Below, in pieces: positions 37,374 through 45,789 of a stretch of DNA of 64,000 nt (the first letter of the stretch is position 1; every line of letters begins with the position of its first letter). A model generated the notes under the pieces. That model had not been told where the DNA came from and searched no databases. It saw only the letters and a program-made list of their open reading frames with translations. Position numbers and translations under genes: made by a program. This DNA comes from Entomomonas moraniae (GTDB taxonomy: Bacteria; Pseudomonadota; Gammaproteobacteria; Pseudomonadales; Pseudomonadaceae): contig NZ_CP029822.1 of NCBI RefSeq assembly GCF_003991975.1, positions 1,550,001 to 1,614,000 of the forward strand. The letters run 5' to 3'.

Positions 37374-37771
37374 TTTTGACCTCGCAGTATCAGGTTAAAT
37401 CGGTCAACACTACGCCTTATCCATCCAGCTTCAATTTGTCTTGAATGACCGTATTCTAGTGGAACAATATAAGGCACGTTGTTGATGATGTAGAGTTTTG
37501 TCCACTGTGTAGGTAATGTGGGTGTTGTGGGTACGCTAGTAGAATGGATAATTTCGTTATCGGGCGTTTCAACAATTCGCCAATTAGCCCTCGCGGTTCC
37601 ACCTACATAACCTTTAGGGTGATAACCACTCAGCCATAAGCTAGGATTACCTACCGGCGTATTTTTTACAAGCTCACCGTAAAGTTCTAGTACAGCGGCG
37701 TTTGCTCTGTCTTGCATTTGGTTGCTATAGTTGTCTATTTGAGCAGAGAGGCTGTTATTTCTTACAGCCAT
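37370..37771 (-). CDS. HK97 gp10-like tail completion protein
   Basis: 133 residues with LYGELVKNTPVGNPSLW, GGTARANWRI and IVPLEYGHSRQIEAGWIRRSV, the family pattern of neck/tail-completion proteins of HK97 gp10 type (pro-vgpp-GyvGGTaRaNW). Lies between the head-closure and tail-terminator genes. Confidence 0.8.
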   Translation of the reverse strand: MAVRNNSLSAQIDNYSNQMQDRANAAVLELYGELVKNTPVGNPSLWLSGYHPKGYVGGTARANWRIVETPDNEIIHSTSVPTTPTLPTQWTKLYIINNVPYIVPLEYGHSRQIEAGWIRRSVDRFNLILRGQN

Positions 37772-37774
37772 AAA

Positions 37775-38125
37775 TTACCCTCCCCGTAACTGAATGGACC
37801 ATGTGATATTGGCAGGGTCTTTGGTTACGTTAATGACGGTATAATCTTCGATTTTGTCATTAATTTGTGGGGTATTGGTAACTTCTGCTTGTAGTGCTGT
37901 GAGCTTTTGGTCAGTGGTTAGAATAGATTCACCATCAACTAAAGAGAGCGCATAAGAACCAAACACGCCGCGTCCAGTGTATTTGGTCACTATATCATCT
38001 GATTCACCCGTGATAGGATTATAATTACCCTTGGTAACCCTAATCCCTTCAAACTCGGTCACAGCATCAGCAAGCTTGTTATCGAAAGCTTTGCTCAGAG
38101 CTTTAGTGATTTTGTCTTTTAGCAT
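37775..38125 (-). CDS. Head closure-position protein
   Basis: 116 residues, beta-rich (YTGRGVFGSYALSLVDGESILTTDQKLTALQAEV, DPANITWSIQLRGG). By position and pattern a head-tail joining/stopper protein. Three bases before the tail-completion gene. Confidence 0.7.
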   Translation of the reverse strand: MLKDKITKALSKAFDNKLADAVTEFEGIRVTKGNYNPITGESDDIVTKYTGRGVFGSYALSLVDGESILTTDQKLTALQAEVTNTPQINDKIEDYTVINVTKDPANITWSIQLRGG

Positions 38126-38137
38126 GATTGCACCTTA

Positions 38138-38515
38138 TTAAGGAACTTTATTAAGAATGCTGACTAATCCAAAGCTTTTAAGCCACGGCCTGAGTAGATC
38201 ATCTGCTATTAGCTCTCCCTTGGAGATTGTGACAGCATTACTAGCGAGCGTCTGACTGTACGAAACAGTATCAGCACTCATTGATTCACTCAAAACCCCA
38301 GTTTGTTTGTCTGCATAGATGCCACCCTTACCGATCTCGTAGGCGATCTCATAGCCTGCTTCTTTCCATTCATTAGGGATGGGATTTAGATTAGGAAGCC
38401 CTTTGTTAGATAACCACAGATTAGCCAGCCGTACACAACGCTCAGGTGTTTCTTTGACTGCCCAATCTGTATTGCCGAAGTAGTCGGTAGCACCCTGAAC
38501 GTTGATGTAGTCCAT
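38138..38515 (-). CDS. Head-tail connector, DnaT-like domain family
   Basis: 125 residues (MDYINVQGATDYFGNTDW...LRPWLKSFG). These are often annotated as putative DnaT-like ssDNA-binding proteins, but the position right after the capsid genes points to a head-tail adaptor. Overlaps the upstream stop by one base. Confidence 0.72.
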   Translation of the reverse strand: MDYINVQGATDYFGNTDWAVKETPERCVRLANLWLSNKGLPNLNPIPNEWKEAGYEIAYEIGKGGIYADKQTGVLSESMSADTVSYSQTLASNAVTISKGELIADDLLRPWLKSFGLVSILNKVP

Positions 38516-38841
38516 TATGCACCGCCTGCTTCTTCTAACAGTTTTACGAGATCAGCCTTCTTAGCATTATCAGGAAATTCTATGCCTTTGGCTGTGAGAA
38601 TTTCTTTGAGTTGATCTACTTTCATGTCAGAAGGATTAATAGGGCCGCTTTCCTTTTCGGCTCCAGTGCTTACTTTAATGCCGACAGCCTCATAAGCTTC
38701 TACAATATTGGGATAATCACCTTCAATAATAACCTTTGTAGCCTTTTCAGGTTTATCAAAATACTGTGGATTACGATAACTTTTATCTTTTTCAAAATTT
38801 GAAGTTCGTTCTGTATAAATTAGTTCCATGCTCATGTCCAA
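38515..38841 (-). CDS. HeH/LEM-domain phage protein
   Basis: 108 residues. The last 40 (PSDMKVDQLKEILTAKGIEF...AKKADLVKLLEEA) form a HeH/LEM helix-extended-loop-helix as found in phage capsid-adjacent proteins. The N-terminal half has no known domain. Lies between capsid and connector genes. Confidence 0.75.
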   Translation of the reverse strand: MDMSMELIYTERTSNFEKDKSYRNPQYFDKPEKATKVIIEGDYPNIVEAYEAVGIKVSTGAEKESGPINPSDMKVDQLKEILTAKGIEFPDNAKKADLVKLLEEAGGA

Positions 38842-38871
38842 AGCCCCTACTTAAAGGGGCGTTTATTAATG

Positions 38872-39819
38872 TTATGGTTTTGTGCTTAGATCAATCAATA
38901 CGCCTGCAGTGGATTTGTTACTCGTAGCGTATTTAGTCCAGTTAGCAGACGAGCCTAATGCAGCAAGATTAGGATTAACCCCCGCTGTTTCTTTCCAGCT
39001 ATAACCTAATACGTCTAGGTTAAATGTTCCTTCGGCTCGGAAACCCATCGCAATGTTTTCTTGGTCGTTAATAGAGTAACTACAAAAACCAGGTAATTGT
39101 GATTCAGTAACTGTAATAGCGCCTGTCTGTAATCCAAAAATACTATCGACAGGAGCTTTATCTGTAACTAATACAGGTTTGCCTAGTGTTCCTGGCTGAC
39201 CACCATAAATAACAATATCTGCTTCGTTGTAGATTTTGTCAGTAATCGCTTGATCTACTAGATCAAAGTAAGTCGTACTGTCCATCACCCATAAGGCAAT
39301 GCGCGCTGAACGATCTCCAAATTTACGCATGCCTTTAGTTAATGTTTTCTTACCGTCCTTTGCTATACTAGCGTTAGCAACCATGTCTGCATTTGACATG
39401 ATAGAGGCTTTCAGAGAAGCCATCGCATACTCAATATAACCCTCTAAAACCGCATCTGCATAATCTTGACCGACAAGCATGGAAAACTCTTCAGGGCTAC
39501 GAGCGCGCCTTTTAAATGCTTCATCAGTAGTTTGGTATGGGCCATATTTAAATGGAACTTTTACACCAACCATTTCGCCGGGGCCAATCTTCTTTGCTGT
39601 TACCTTGGCATCTGAATTAACGTCACGATGCTCAACAGCACCACCAATTTTATAAAAAGCTCTTTTACGTAGATCACCCTCAATCAGCTCATTGTTTAAA
39701 ATCACTGCTCCACTAGATGAAACATTAAAGATTTCAATTACATCTTGAATACGCTCAAGATAGGCGGTTTGTGCTAGGTCATTATAAATAACCATATCTG
39801 TATTAACGGTAGTTGTCAT
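38872..39819 (-). CDS. Major capsid protein
   Basis: 315 residues, no cleavable prohead domain visible, so scaffolding is provided by the separate upstream gene. The N-terminal region (VNTDMVIYNDLAQTAYLERIQDVIEIFN) and the central GDRSARIALWVMDSTTYFDLVDQAI and IVIYGGQPGTLGKPVLVTD are typical of the capsid family of DUF4055-portal siphophages. The C-terminal GYSWKETAGVNPNLAALG is also conserved. HK97 fold expected. Confidence 0.88.
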   Translation of the reverse strand: MTTTVNTDMVIYNDLAQTAYLERIQDVIEIFNVSSSGAVILNNELIEGDLRKRAFYKIGGAVEHRDVNSDAKVTAKKIGPGEMVGVKVPFKYGPYQTTDEAFKRRARSPEEFSMLVGQDYADAVLEGYIEYAMASLKASIMSNADMVANASIAKDGKKTLTKGMRKFGDRSARIALWVMDSTTYFDLVDQAITDKIYNEADIVIYGGQPGTLGKPVLVTDKAPVDSIFGLQTGAITVTESQLPGFCSYSINDQENIAMGFRAEGTFNLDVLGYSWKETAGVNPNLAALGSSANWTKYATSNKSTAGVLIDLSTKP

Positions 39820-39833
39820 TAATTATTCCCTCA

Positions 39834-39905
39834 TTATTTAGGTAGTTTTAAATATGCTTCGCGTCCGTGATCTTCGATATACTGTTTTATATCCACGGCA
39901 CTCAT
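39834..39905 (-). CDS. Possible 23-residue protein between scaffold and capsid
   Basis: ATG at 39905 encodes a basic/acidic 23-residue peptide (MSAVDIKQYIEDHGREAYLK...) with a weak GAGTAG upstream. It fills the short gap between the scaffold stop and the capsid start. Reported with caution: only length and plausible composition support it. Confidence 0.35.
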   Translation of the reverse strand: MSAVDIKQYIEDHGREAYLKLPK

Positions 39906-39916
39906 TTTTGATCTAC

Positions 39917-40564
39917 TCAATTTAGCCTTGCCATTACCTGAGCCGGGCGCCCCCCTCCCTGAACGATAGGAAACCAGTGAGGCGCTTTTTCTCGCATAGC
40001 TTCTAGCCATGCTTTTGTTGTCAGAGGATTGCCTTTGGCATCTAACCCTGCTGATTCGGTGGGTATTACTTTGCCTTCATCATCGACGGTAAATAGATCA
40101 CGACTACGATAAATAGCGTCATCAATCGCTGATGGGATAACACCTAATGCGGTAGCCGCTGCGCGTATCTCATCGGATAGCACGCGACCTTTGAATTTGT
40201 TGGCGAAACTCTTAGCTTGCTCTGCTTGCCCTGATAGTTCTTGGTATTTCTTTTCGTAATCTTCTTTCATGCGCTCAGTGCGTTGGAGGACTAATTCGTC
40301 AAGCTTGCCCTCTTCAATTAGCTTTTTATCAGCTATTTCTTGTTGTTTCTTTAAGGCTTCCCTAGCAGCTTCTGGGTCTAGGTCAGCATAAGAGCCTAGC
40401 TTTTCTTTTAGTTGCTTTTGAAGCCCTAACAGCTCGCTATTTTTAGCTTTTAAACCAGTTACACTACTTTCAAGCTCTGACTCAAACTTACTGTTTAAAG
40501 CTTTTGCTTGATCTTCGTTTACTTCTATTCCTAACTCTTTGAGTTGCTCTGCTGTTAATGGCAT
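39917..40564 (-). CDS. Scaffold protein
   Basis: 215 residues, highly charged, with a predicted coiled coil from about 25 to 125 (ALNSKFESELESSVTGLKAK, EEGKLDELVLQRTERMKED). Position directly before the major capsid gene fits an internal scaffold that shapes the prohead. The C-terminal part (GNPLTTKAWLEAMREKAPHWFP) is the capsid-binding type end seen in this group. Confidence 0.82.
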   Translation of the reverse strand: MPLTAEQLKELGIEVNEDQAKALNSKFESELESSVTGLKAKNSELLGLQKQLKEKLGSYADLDPEAAREALKKQQEIADKKLIEEGKLDELVLQRTERMKEDYEKKYQELSGQAEQAKSFANKFKGRVLSDEIRAAATALGVIPSAIDDAIYRSRDLFTVDDEGKVIPTESAGLDAKGNPLTTKAWLEAMREKAPHWFPIVQGGGRPAQVMARLN

Positions 40565-40603
40565 TGTTGTCCCCTTGGGTGTTGTTGTTTACCTTTTTTC
40601 AGG

Positions 40604-40628
40604 CATAAAAAAACCCCACTTAAGGGGT
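40604..40628 (-). terminator. Terminator in the scaffold leader
   Basis: Minus strand CCCC-TTAAGT-GGGG followed by TTTTTTTATGCC. It lies between the minor-head gene and the scaffold gene, downstream of the tandem hairpin repeats, so late transcription must read through it or be attenuated here. Confidence 0.7.
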
Positions 40629-40636
40629 ATTAATAA

Positions 40637-40723
40637 AATAATGCGCTCTTTCGTGACGCTTCACAGCGATACTAGGAGCAAATAATGCGCCCTTTCGTTC
40701 TATCTCACGACAGTACTAGGGGC
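40637..40723 (-). repeat. Two tandem 43-base repeats, each with a GTGA-loop hairpin
   Basis: Units at 40637-40679 and 40681-40723 both run AATAATGCGCYCTTTCG...ACTAGGRGC. On the minus strand the first folds as CGCT-GTGA-AGCG and the second as CTGTC-GTGA-GATAG (one G-U pair). Stems differ but pairing and loop are kept. Immediately precedes the leader terminator. Confidence 0.7.
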
Positions 40724-40732
40724 GACTTAACT

Positions 40733-41788
40733 TTATAAGCCTGCTCTTTCAAAAGCTAGCGGCTCTAACTCTCTCATTCTAGCCAGTGTAATTGGTCTGA
40801 AGTTTCTGTCTATTTGTAATTGTGCAAATCGCTCTGCACTCAAACCACCATCACGGAATAATTGACCTCTTACTGGTCCTAATGCTTGATCTTGAAATGT
40901 ACTGCTCTGTCTCTGTAGCCATGAGTAATAGGTAAGATCGCCTGATACTTGCCCCGTTTCACTCGCTCTGGTTGTTCCTTGACTAAACAGCCTAGAGAGT
41001 CGAGTGACGGGAATAACGACACTCCTACAGTTGTAATGAAGAGGTGGCCTAGGACCTTCTCCCTGCCTAAAGATTTGACCATCTAACGCTGCACAAGTAG
41101 AGGTAGTTCTTCGATCAAGTGTAGATACCCACTGCACACCCTCTATAGCGGAATCATTAGCCTTATAAAGAGTTTCCTTTGCGACTGTAGCCGTATGACC
41201 AATTAACGTTCTAACAGTTGAATCAATGCTGTTACGGCTTACATTAAGTATGCCATCTGTATATTGATTGGCTTTAGTTCCTCTAATCGAGGTGATGATC
41301 TCAGCATTAGATTTGCCTTGAGCAACGCTTACTTTGATAGCATTAATTAACCGCTGAGATTCAATCGGTATGATATTAATTGCTTCATTAACAGTCTTAC
41401 CAGCTATCGAGCCACTAACCTGTAAAGGAATGACGGCTAGAGAGGATATCAAGGTTGTTTTAGCGATGCTTTTAAACTTCTCGCCTAATGTCTTAGTAAG
41501 ATTTTTTTGCTCAAATTCAGCTTCATAGAGAGCTATATCAGTAAGCTTATGACTAACTTTTTCTGCCATATCTTCTAGTATTGTTTGTATTTCCTTTTGG
41601 GCATTCTTTAAAAACTGTTGATATCGTTTTGGGGTCAGTTCTGTTAGCTCTTGCCTGGTTAGAAGCTCTCTAATGAGTTTGTCCAGTTGTCTGTAGTATC
41701 TTTGTAGGTCTTTTATCTCCCCCGCTTTTAGTTGTTCTAGTAGGACAGCGTGACGAATGGCAGTATCTCTAAGTTGTTTCTGGCTCAT
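40733..41788 (-). CDS. Minor head protein, Mu gpF/SPP1 gp7-like
   Basis: 351 residues. The C-terminal third has the Mu F-like signature: TSTCAALDGQIFRQGEGPRPPLHYNCRS with its conserved Cys/His pattern. The N-terminal part is helical. Such proteins bind the portal and enter the head interior. It overlaps the portal gene by 20 bases. Confidence 0.85.
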   Translation of the reverse strand: MSQKQLRDTAIRHAVLLEQLKAGEIKDLQRYYRQLDKLIRELLTRQELTELTPKRYQQFLKNAQKEIQTILEDMAEKVSHKLTDIALYEAEFEQKNLTKTLGEKFKSIAKTTLISSLAVIPLQVSGSIAGKTVNEAINIIPIESQRLINAIKVSVAQGKSNAEIITSIRGTKANQYTDGILNVSRNSIDSTVRTLIGHTATVAKETLYKANDSAIEGVQWVSTLDRRTTSTCAALDGQIFRQGEGPRPPLHYNCRSVVIPVTRLSRLFSQGTTRASETGQVSGDLTYYSWLQRQSSTFQDQALGPVRGQLFRDGGLSAERFAQLQIDRNFRPITLARMRELEPLAFERAGL

Positions 41789-43118
41789 CTAGCTGTAATC
41801 CTTCGTTGTCTTGTTGCTCAGCGATTAGCTTTTGTTCTTCTTCGTAGGTACGTTCTGTTATTTTTCCTGTACGGATGTAATCCCAGTAGGTTGTCATGCT
41901 GATTTTATTAGCCAGTGCTGCACTGAGAAGGCTTGTAAGAATTGAAGCATCTACACCCGCTGCTCTAAAGTCGATAGTAACGCTAAAGATGTCTTTTTCT
42001 GTTGCTACGTGGACAACTTCACAGATGTATTTGAGGGCTTGGTTGATTGCGCTGACTGCAACACTGACAACAGAGTGTAATGTAGCATATTGGTCATTTT
42101 GTCTGGCTTGTCGTGCTTCGCCCGATTCAACACCAATATCAATTACCCTTGCCCCTGACTCTAAAGCAGTATTTTTTAAGTCGCTCATGGCGATACGGTT
42201 GCGCTCAATACCATTACCTGATATTTCTAAATAGCCACAGTTGCCGCCCTGTGGTATTTTCCAGACCATATTGGCCCCTGAATATTCTATTTTTTCTTCT
42301 GCACTTAAACCACTAACCCAAGGTTGAGGGTGACAGGTTAAATGAAGATCGTGGTAATAGTCGGCACTGATCTGGTACTGTTTTACTGCACACTTTGCCA
42401 TAGTCCATAGGGGTATGGGGTCTATCTCTGGGCTGGTATCGGTTGAGCCAATAAAAACAAAGGGAATGTAATCTACTCCATTAAGAATATTTTCTTTTGT
42501 CTCTACCGGCTCACTTAATGTAGCATCTTTAAAGATTCTTACTCGATACTTGCCCTGCTCGTCCAGGTCTAATACTCGGTAAACCGTTTCTGTATCGTGG
42601 TCAAATTCATCATTCGTGTCTTTTAGCCACTGTTCAGCTAAAACAACCAAGGTTAAATCCTTACGTCCGTTGTTGTTGGTTGATTTCCAGTTGATGATAG
42701 AGAAGGCATCATAATAGGCTAAGTATGGCTTCCCTTCATGGTCAACATCAACAAGAAGCCCTTGTCTTCCGTAGCCTAATGAGTTTTCAACTACACGATT
42801 GAAGAGTTGTTTGAGTCCAAAACCATCCGTGGTTGCATTATTTTCTAGGTCTTTTAATTTAGTTGGTAGTTCAATACTGGCTTCTAATCGAGAAACCAAG
42901 CCAACCATTGATCTTGCACCATCAGAAGTGAATGATTGAAAGTCTGCTCTTGCTAAGTAGGCTTCGTATATTTCTGGTAGGTTAACTGCTTTCTGCCCTG
43001 CTGTTTGTGGTAGGTACTTTTCCCGCTTTTCTTTAACGGTCTCTTCTAATACATCACGCATTAGCTCCCATTTAGGTAGCATCTTTACGTAATCAGGGTG
43101 TCTTGTTGATACAGGCAT
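41769..43118 (-). CDS. Portal protein (DUF4055)
   Basis: 449 residues; the dodecameric DNA entry channel of the capsid. It has the DUF4055 pattern: MPVSTRHPDYVKMLPKWELM, KYLPQTAGQ, YEAYLARADFQSFTSDGARSMVGLVSR, PFVFIGSTD and GARVIDIGVESGEARQARQ. Located between large terminase and minor head gene, the standard order. Confidence 0.9.
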   Translation of the reverse strand: MPVSTRHPDYVKMLPKWELMRDVLEETVKEKREKYLPQTAGQKAVNLPEIYEAYLARADFQSFTSDGARSMVGLVSRLEASIELPTKLKDLENNATTDGFGLKQLFNRVVENSLGYGRQGLLVDVDHEGKPYLAYYDAFSIINWKSTNNNGRKDLTLVVLAEQWLKDTNDEFDHDTETVYRVLDLDEQGKYRVRIFKDATLSEPVETKENILNGVDYIPFVFIGSTDTSPEIDPIPLWTMAKCAVKQYQISADYYHDLHLTCHPQPWVSGLSAEEKIEYSGANMVWKIPQGGNCGYLEISGNGIERNRIAMSDLKNTALESGARVIDIGVESGEARQARQNDQYATLHSVVSVAVSAINQALKYICEVVHVATEKDIFSVTIDFRAAGVDASILTSLLSAALANKISMTTYWDYIRTGKITERTYEEEQKLIAEQQDNEGLQLDEPETT

Positions 43119-43120
43119 AA

Positions 43121-44446
43121 TTAATATCCAAATCCTGGTATTGTTTGGGTTGTAAGTTTTCTGCTAATAACAGGCCATTCATAATCAATACAATAACCAA
43201 TAGCTGTGGTTATATGCTGATATTGATTAGTTTGATCCTCTTGAAATGTGGAGCCTTTCTGAAGCTGAACAGTAGACAGCCCTTTATCACACCATTTCGC
43301 AGTAACAGGATTAACGAATAAGCTAATATGCCCGTCTGCCGTTTTTATCTTAGCTCTAACTGCGTTCTGTCTATCTTTAATTGCAGGGTGCGCTTGTTTT
43401 ACTTTTCTTGTGTAAGTCCATCCATTAGCTTTTAACACGCCCTCAATATCAGTATAGTCCGATGCGTGCCCATGTTTCTCACCTGCTTTACCTGCGGGAT
43501 CACCATAAATTAAGACGTGTTTATTTTTATGGTCTTTGTATTTTTCAACAAATTCTAGTGCCGATTGCTTTGATACAGCGCTTGTAAGCACTATTTCATC
43601 TAATATGTACAAGCAATTATCTCTTTTAACTGCTATTGCTGAAGATAACGGAGTGAAATTCTGGTCATGCATCCACATCAATTGCTCATGAGGTTTTATT
43701 AGCTCTCTAGTGTGGTTACCTGTGCTGTAATCCTCATAAATCCGACCTGTAGCACCAATAAAATCAGCTTCATACTCTTGCTTATACTGCCTGGTGCTCA
43801 TCTGTCTTTTAGCTGCTGCTATTGTTTCAACTGGAAGTATGTCAGCACTTTTCCAGTGAAAATAACCCCACTCTGGATCGTTAGCACTTTGCGCATATTG
43901 GGCCATATCATAATAATGATTAAGCCCATCGGGAACGCCAATAAGCCAACACCAAGCCTTATAATCTGGTCTAGTAGGATTAAATGTATCTAACGCTGGC
44001 CTTATATTTGCTTCCCATGCATCTGCTTTAATATCTGCAATTTCATCTATCACTCCACCTGACCAGAATACACCCTCTATACGTTCCGGCTTATCTAATC
44101 CTATTAACTGTATATTTGTGCCGTTATCAAGAAATATTGTTAGTTCGGTCTCCGATGGAGCTTTAGTGCATAAGCTAGAAAAGCAAAGCTTCTTCATGTC
44201 TTGCCAGTAAATTTTTTTAACTTGGTCTCTAGTGGGGGCCGCGATAAAATACATTTCATTGGGGTTTATCATCCCCATTTTTGCAACAAACCGCTTAGCA
44301 CGCTCTGTTTTGCCTGAACGCCTACCAGCAGGGACCACTGGAAATCTAATTCCATTAGATACAGCGTTAACTAACGCCCTTTGTACGTCATGCTCTTTTA
44401 ATTCATACCACCTGTCCAGTTCTCTTTTTGTTTGCAGTGCTATCAT
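43121..44446 (-). CDS. terL: Terminase large subunit
   Basis: 441 residues; ATPase and nuclease that packages DNA. The ATPase Walker A variant is VVPAGRRSGKTERAKR near 37, Walker B is GGVIDEIADI near 130, and the nuclease acidic residues occur in YILDEIVL and LIYGDPAGKAG. Overlaps terS by ATGA. Confidence 0.92.
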   Translation of the reverse strand: MIALQTKRELDRWYELKEHDVQRALVNAVSNGIRFPVVPAGRRSGKTERAKRFVAKMGMINPNEMYFIAAPTRDQVKKIYWQDMKKLCFSSLCTKAPSETELTIFLDNGTNIQLIGLDKPERIEGVFWSGGVIDEIADIKADAWEANIRPALDTFNPTRPDYKAWCWLIGVPDGLNHYYDMAQYAQSANDPEWGYFHWKSADILPVETIAAAKRQMSTRQYKQEYEADFIGATGRIYEDYSTGNHTRELIKPHEQLMWMHDQNFTPLSSAIAVKRDNCLYILDEIVLTSAVSKQSALEFVEKYKDHKNKHVLIYGDPAGKAGEKHGHASDYTDIEGVLKANGWTYTRKVKQAHPAIKDRQNAVRAKIKTADGHISLFVNPVTAKWCDKGLSTVQLQKGSTFQEDQTNQYQHITTAIGYCIDYEWPVISRKLTTQTIPGFGY

Positions 44447-44967
44447 ACTGGCAATCTTTCCGCTAACTCTTTAAGTACATCAACCATTTTAGATTGGTCG
44501 TTATTCTCTTGTTTTTCATTGAATGCACTAACCGCGACATGCTTACCTAATAGCTCAAGGTTTTTTAATTTGTCGGGCCATTTGATTTTTTTAACGAAAG
44601 AAGCTGTATCAACATCATTAGAAAGTAGCTCTTGCACATCTACGCCACTTATCGATTGTCGCCATACTTTAGGCCACTCTTTTATGGGTAGTATGCCTCC
44701 TTCATTACTCAGTATATCCGCCACGTCTAGCTGGTCTATTTCAACCAGTCTATTAAGCACATAATCAGCATTTATCTTGGTTCTTTCTGTTCTTTTATCC
44801 ATGGCTTCTTTTATTGCTTCTGCAACTATGGTTTTATTTAGTAGTTCCATACCTATAAAAGATGCTGACCTTACTGAATAACCCGCCCTTATAGCCGCTT
44901 GTGTTGCATTTAAATCTATCAGGTATTCTTTGACGAATAGTTTTTGTTTGTTGGTAAGTTTTCTCAT
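44443..44967 (-). CDS. terS: Terminase small subunit
   Basis: 174 residues; Terminase_2-type DNA-recognition subunit (LTNKQKLFVKEYLIDLNATQAAIRAGYS, helix-turn-helix). It selects the pac/cos site, which often lies in or near this gene. A hairpin with TATCG/CGATA arms lies just upstream. Confidence 0.92.
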   Translation of the reverse strand: MRKLTNKQKLFVKEYLIDLNATQAAIRAGYSVRSASFIGMELLNKTIVAEAIKEAMDKRTERTKINADYVLNRLVEIDQLDVADILSNEGGILPIKEWPKVWRQSISGVDVQELLSNDVDTASFVKKIKWPDKLKNLELLGKHVAVSAFNEKQENNDQSKMVDVLKELAERLPV

Positions 44968-45063
44968 AATGGTTCCTATCGCCTAACGATAAGAAATAGG
45001 TTCTTAGTTAGTTTATTCACTCATAACTTATTCTTTGTGCTGGTCTTGCCATAGTGTTAATTC

Positions 45064-45253
45064 TTATACTTTAGGGTTTGTATCAATTAAGCGCCTTTCC
45101 AGTTCTGTTTCAATAGAGTTAATCGCTATTGTTAATGCTAATTTCGCGCTTTCTATTTCATTAGTTGTGTAGCTTGTTATCCCTAATAGATCATCAAATG
45201 CTTTTTTGTATCTTATTAGATGCTTTAATCAGTCTTTTATCATTTTTGTTCAT
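45064..45253 (-). pseudogene. Small phage gene split by a frameshift at an A6 run
   Basis: ATG at 45253 (overlapping the Rz1-like stop) encodes MNKNDKRLIKASNKIQK and then soon stops. One base shorter at the A6 run (about 45205) would continue AFDDLLGITSYTTNEIESAK... to a stop at 45064, about 62 residues in all. The second part has strong coding character. Either a disabling indel, a sequencing error in a homopolymer, or slippage. Similar small proteins precede terS in other phages. Confidence 0.5.
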
Positions 45254-45506
45254 CTTGCCAACTCCTTAAACTGTCTACCTGGTCAGCACATAAATTAAGC
45301 TGCTTGGTTATCTCTAACGTACATTCGAATAGCTCACCGTTTGTACTTGGTTTGCATTCTTGGATTGAGTAACGTGTACATGGAGTTATTACTGGCGGCT
45401 TGATATAAACCGTCTTTACTTCGGTTACTACTTGTTTGTTAGTACAGCCCATTAGGGAGCTTACTATCAGCCCAGCTATTAACAGGTGGATTAGTCTTTT
45501 TCGCAT
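45240..45506 (-). CDS. Outer-membrane spanin lipoprotein Rz1-like
   Basis: 88 residues with a lipoprotein signal (SSLMGC, cysteine at 21), then a short periplasmic domain with KPPVITPC. Its reading frame overlaps the end of the Rz-like gene by 68 bases in another frame, the classic Rz/Rz1 layout. Together they fuse inner and outer membranes in the last lysis step. Longer than lambda Rz1 and not proline-rich throughout. Confidence 0.82.
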   Translation of the reverse strand: MRKRLIHLLIAGLIVSSLMGCTNKQVVTEVKTVYIKPPVITPCTRYSIQECKPSTNGELFECTLEITKQLNLCADQVDSLRSWQDEQK

Positions 45507-45789
45507 TCTTGAACCTTTCTAGTTCTTCCATAGCCTTTTTACTGGTTATGGTTCTTTGTTCTTCAAGCTGGGTTATGTAGCTTCTGTTTTGTTCTGCTTG
45601 CTTCTCTAGTAGATCAATAGAGCCTTTTAGGTTTAGGTTAGTCTTTATAACTGTATAAAGCTGACCATTCAGATTGTCTATCTCGTTTAATGCATTGTCT
45701 CTATCATTGCGTAAGAGTAGGCAGTAGATAATGAGCAAAGCGCATATAGCACCTAAGCCTATAGAAGCGTATTTAGTGATAGTGTCCAT
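45439..45789 (-). CDS. Inner-membrane spanin Rz-like
   Basis: 116 residues: an N-terminal transmembrane helix (about 8-26), then a periplasmic coiled coil (NALNEIDNLNGQLYTVIKTN, LEKQAEQNRSYITQLEEQ). Overlaps the Rz1-like gene. Separated from holin and lysin genes by the Rha gene and a terminator. Confidence 0.82.
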   Translation of the reverse strand: MDTITKYASIGLGAICALLIIYCLLLRNDRDNALNEIDNLNGQLYTVIKTNLNLKGSIDLLEKQAEQNRSYITQLEEQRTITSKKAMEELERFKNAKKTNPPVNSWADSKLPNGLY

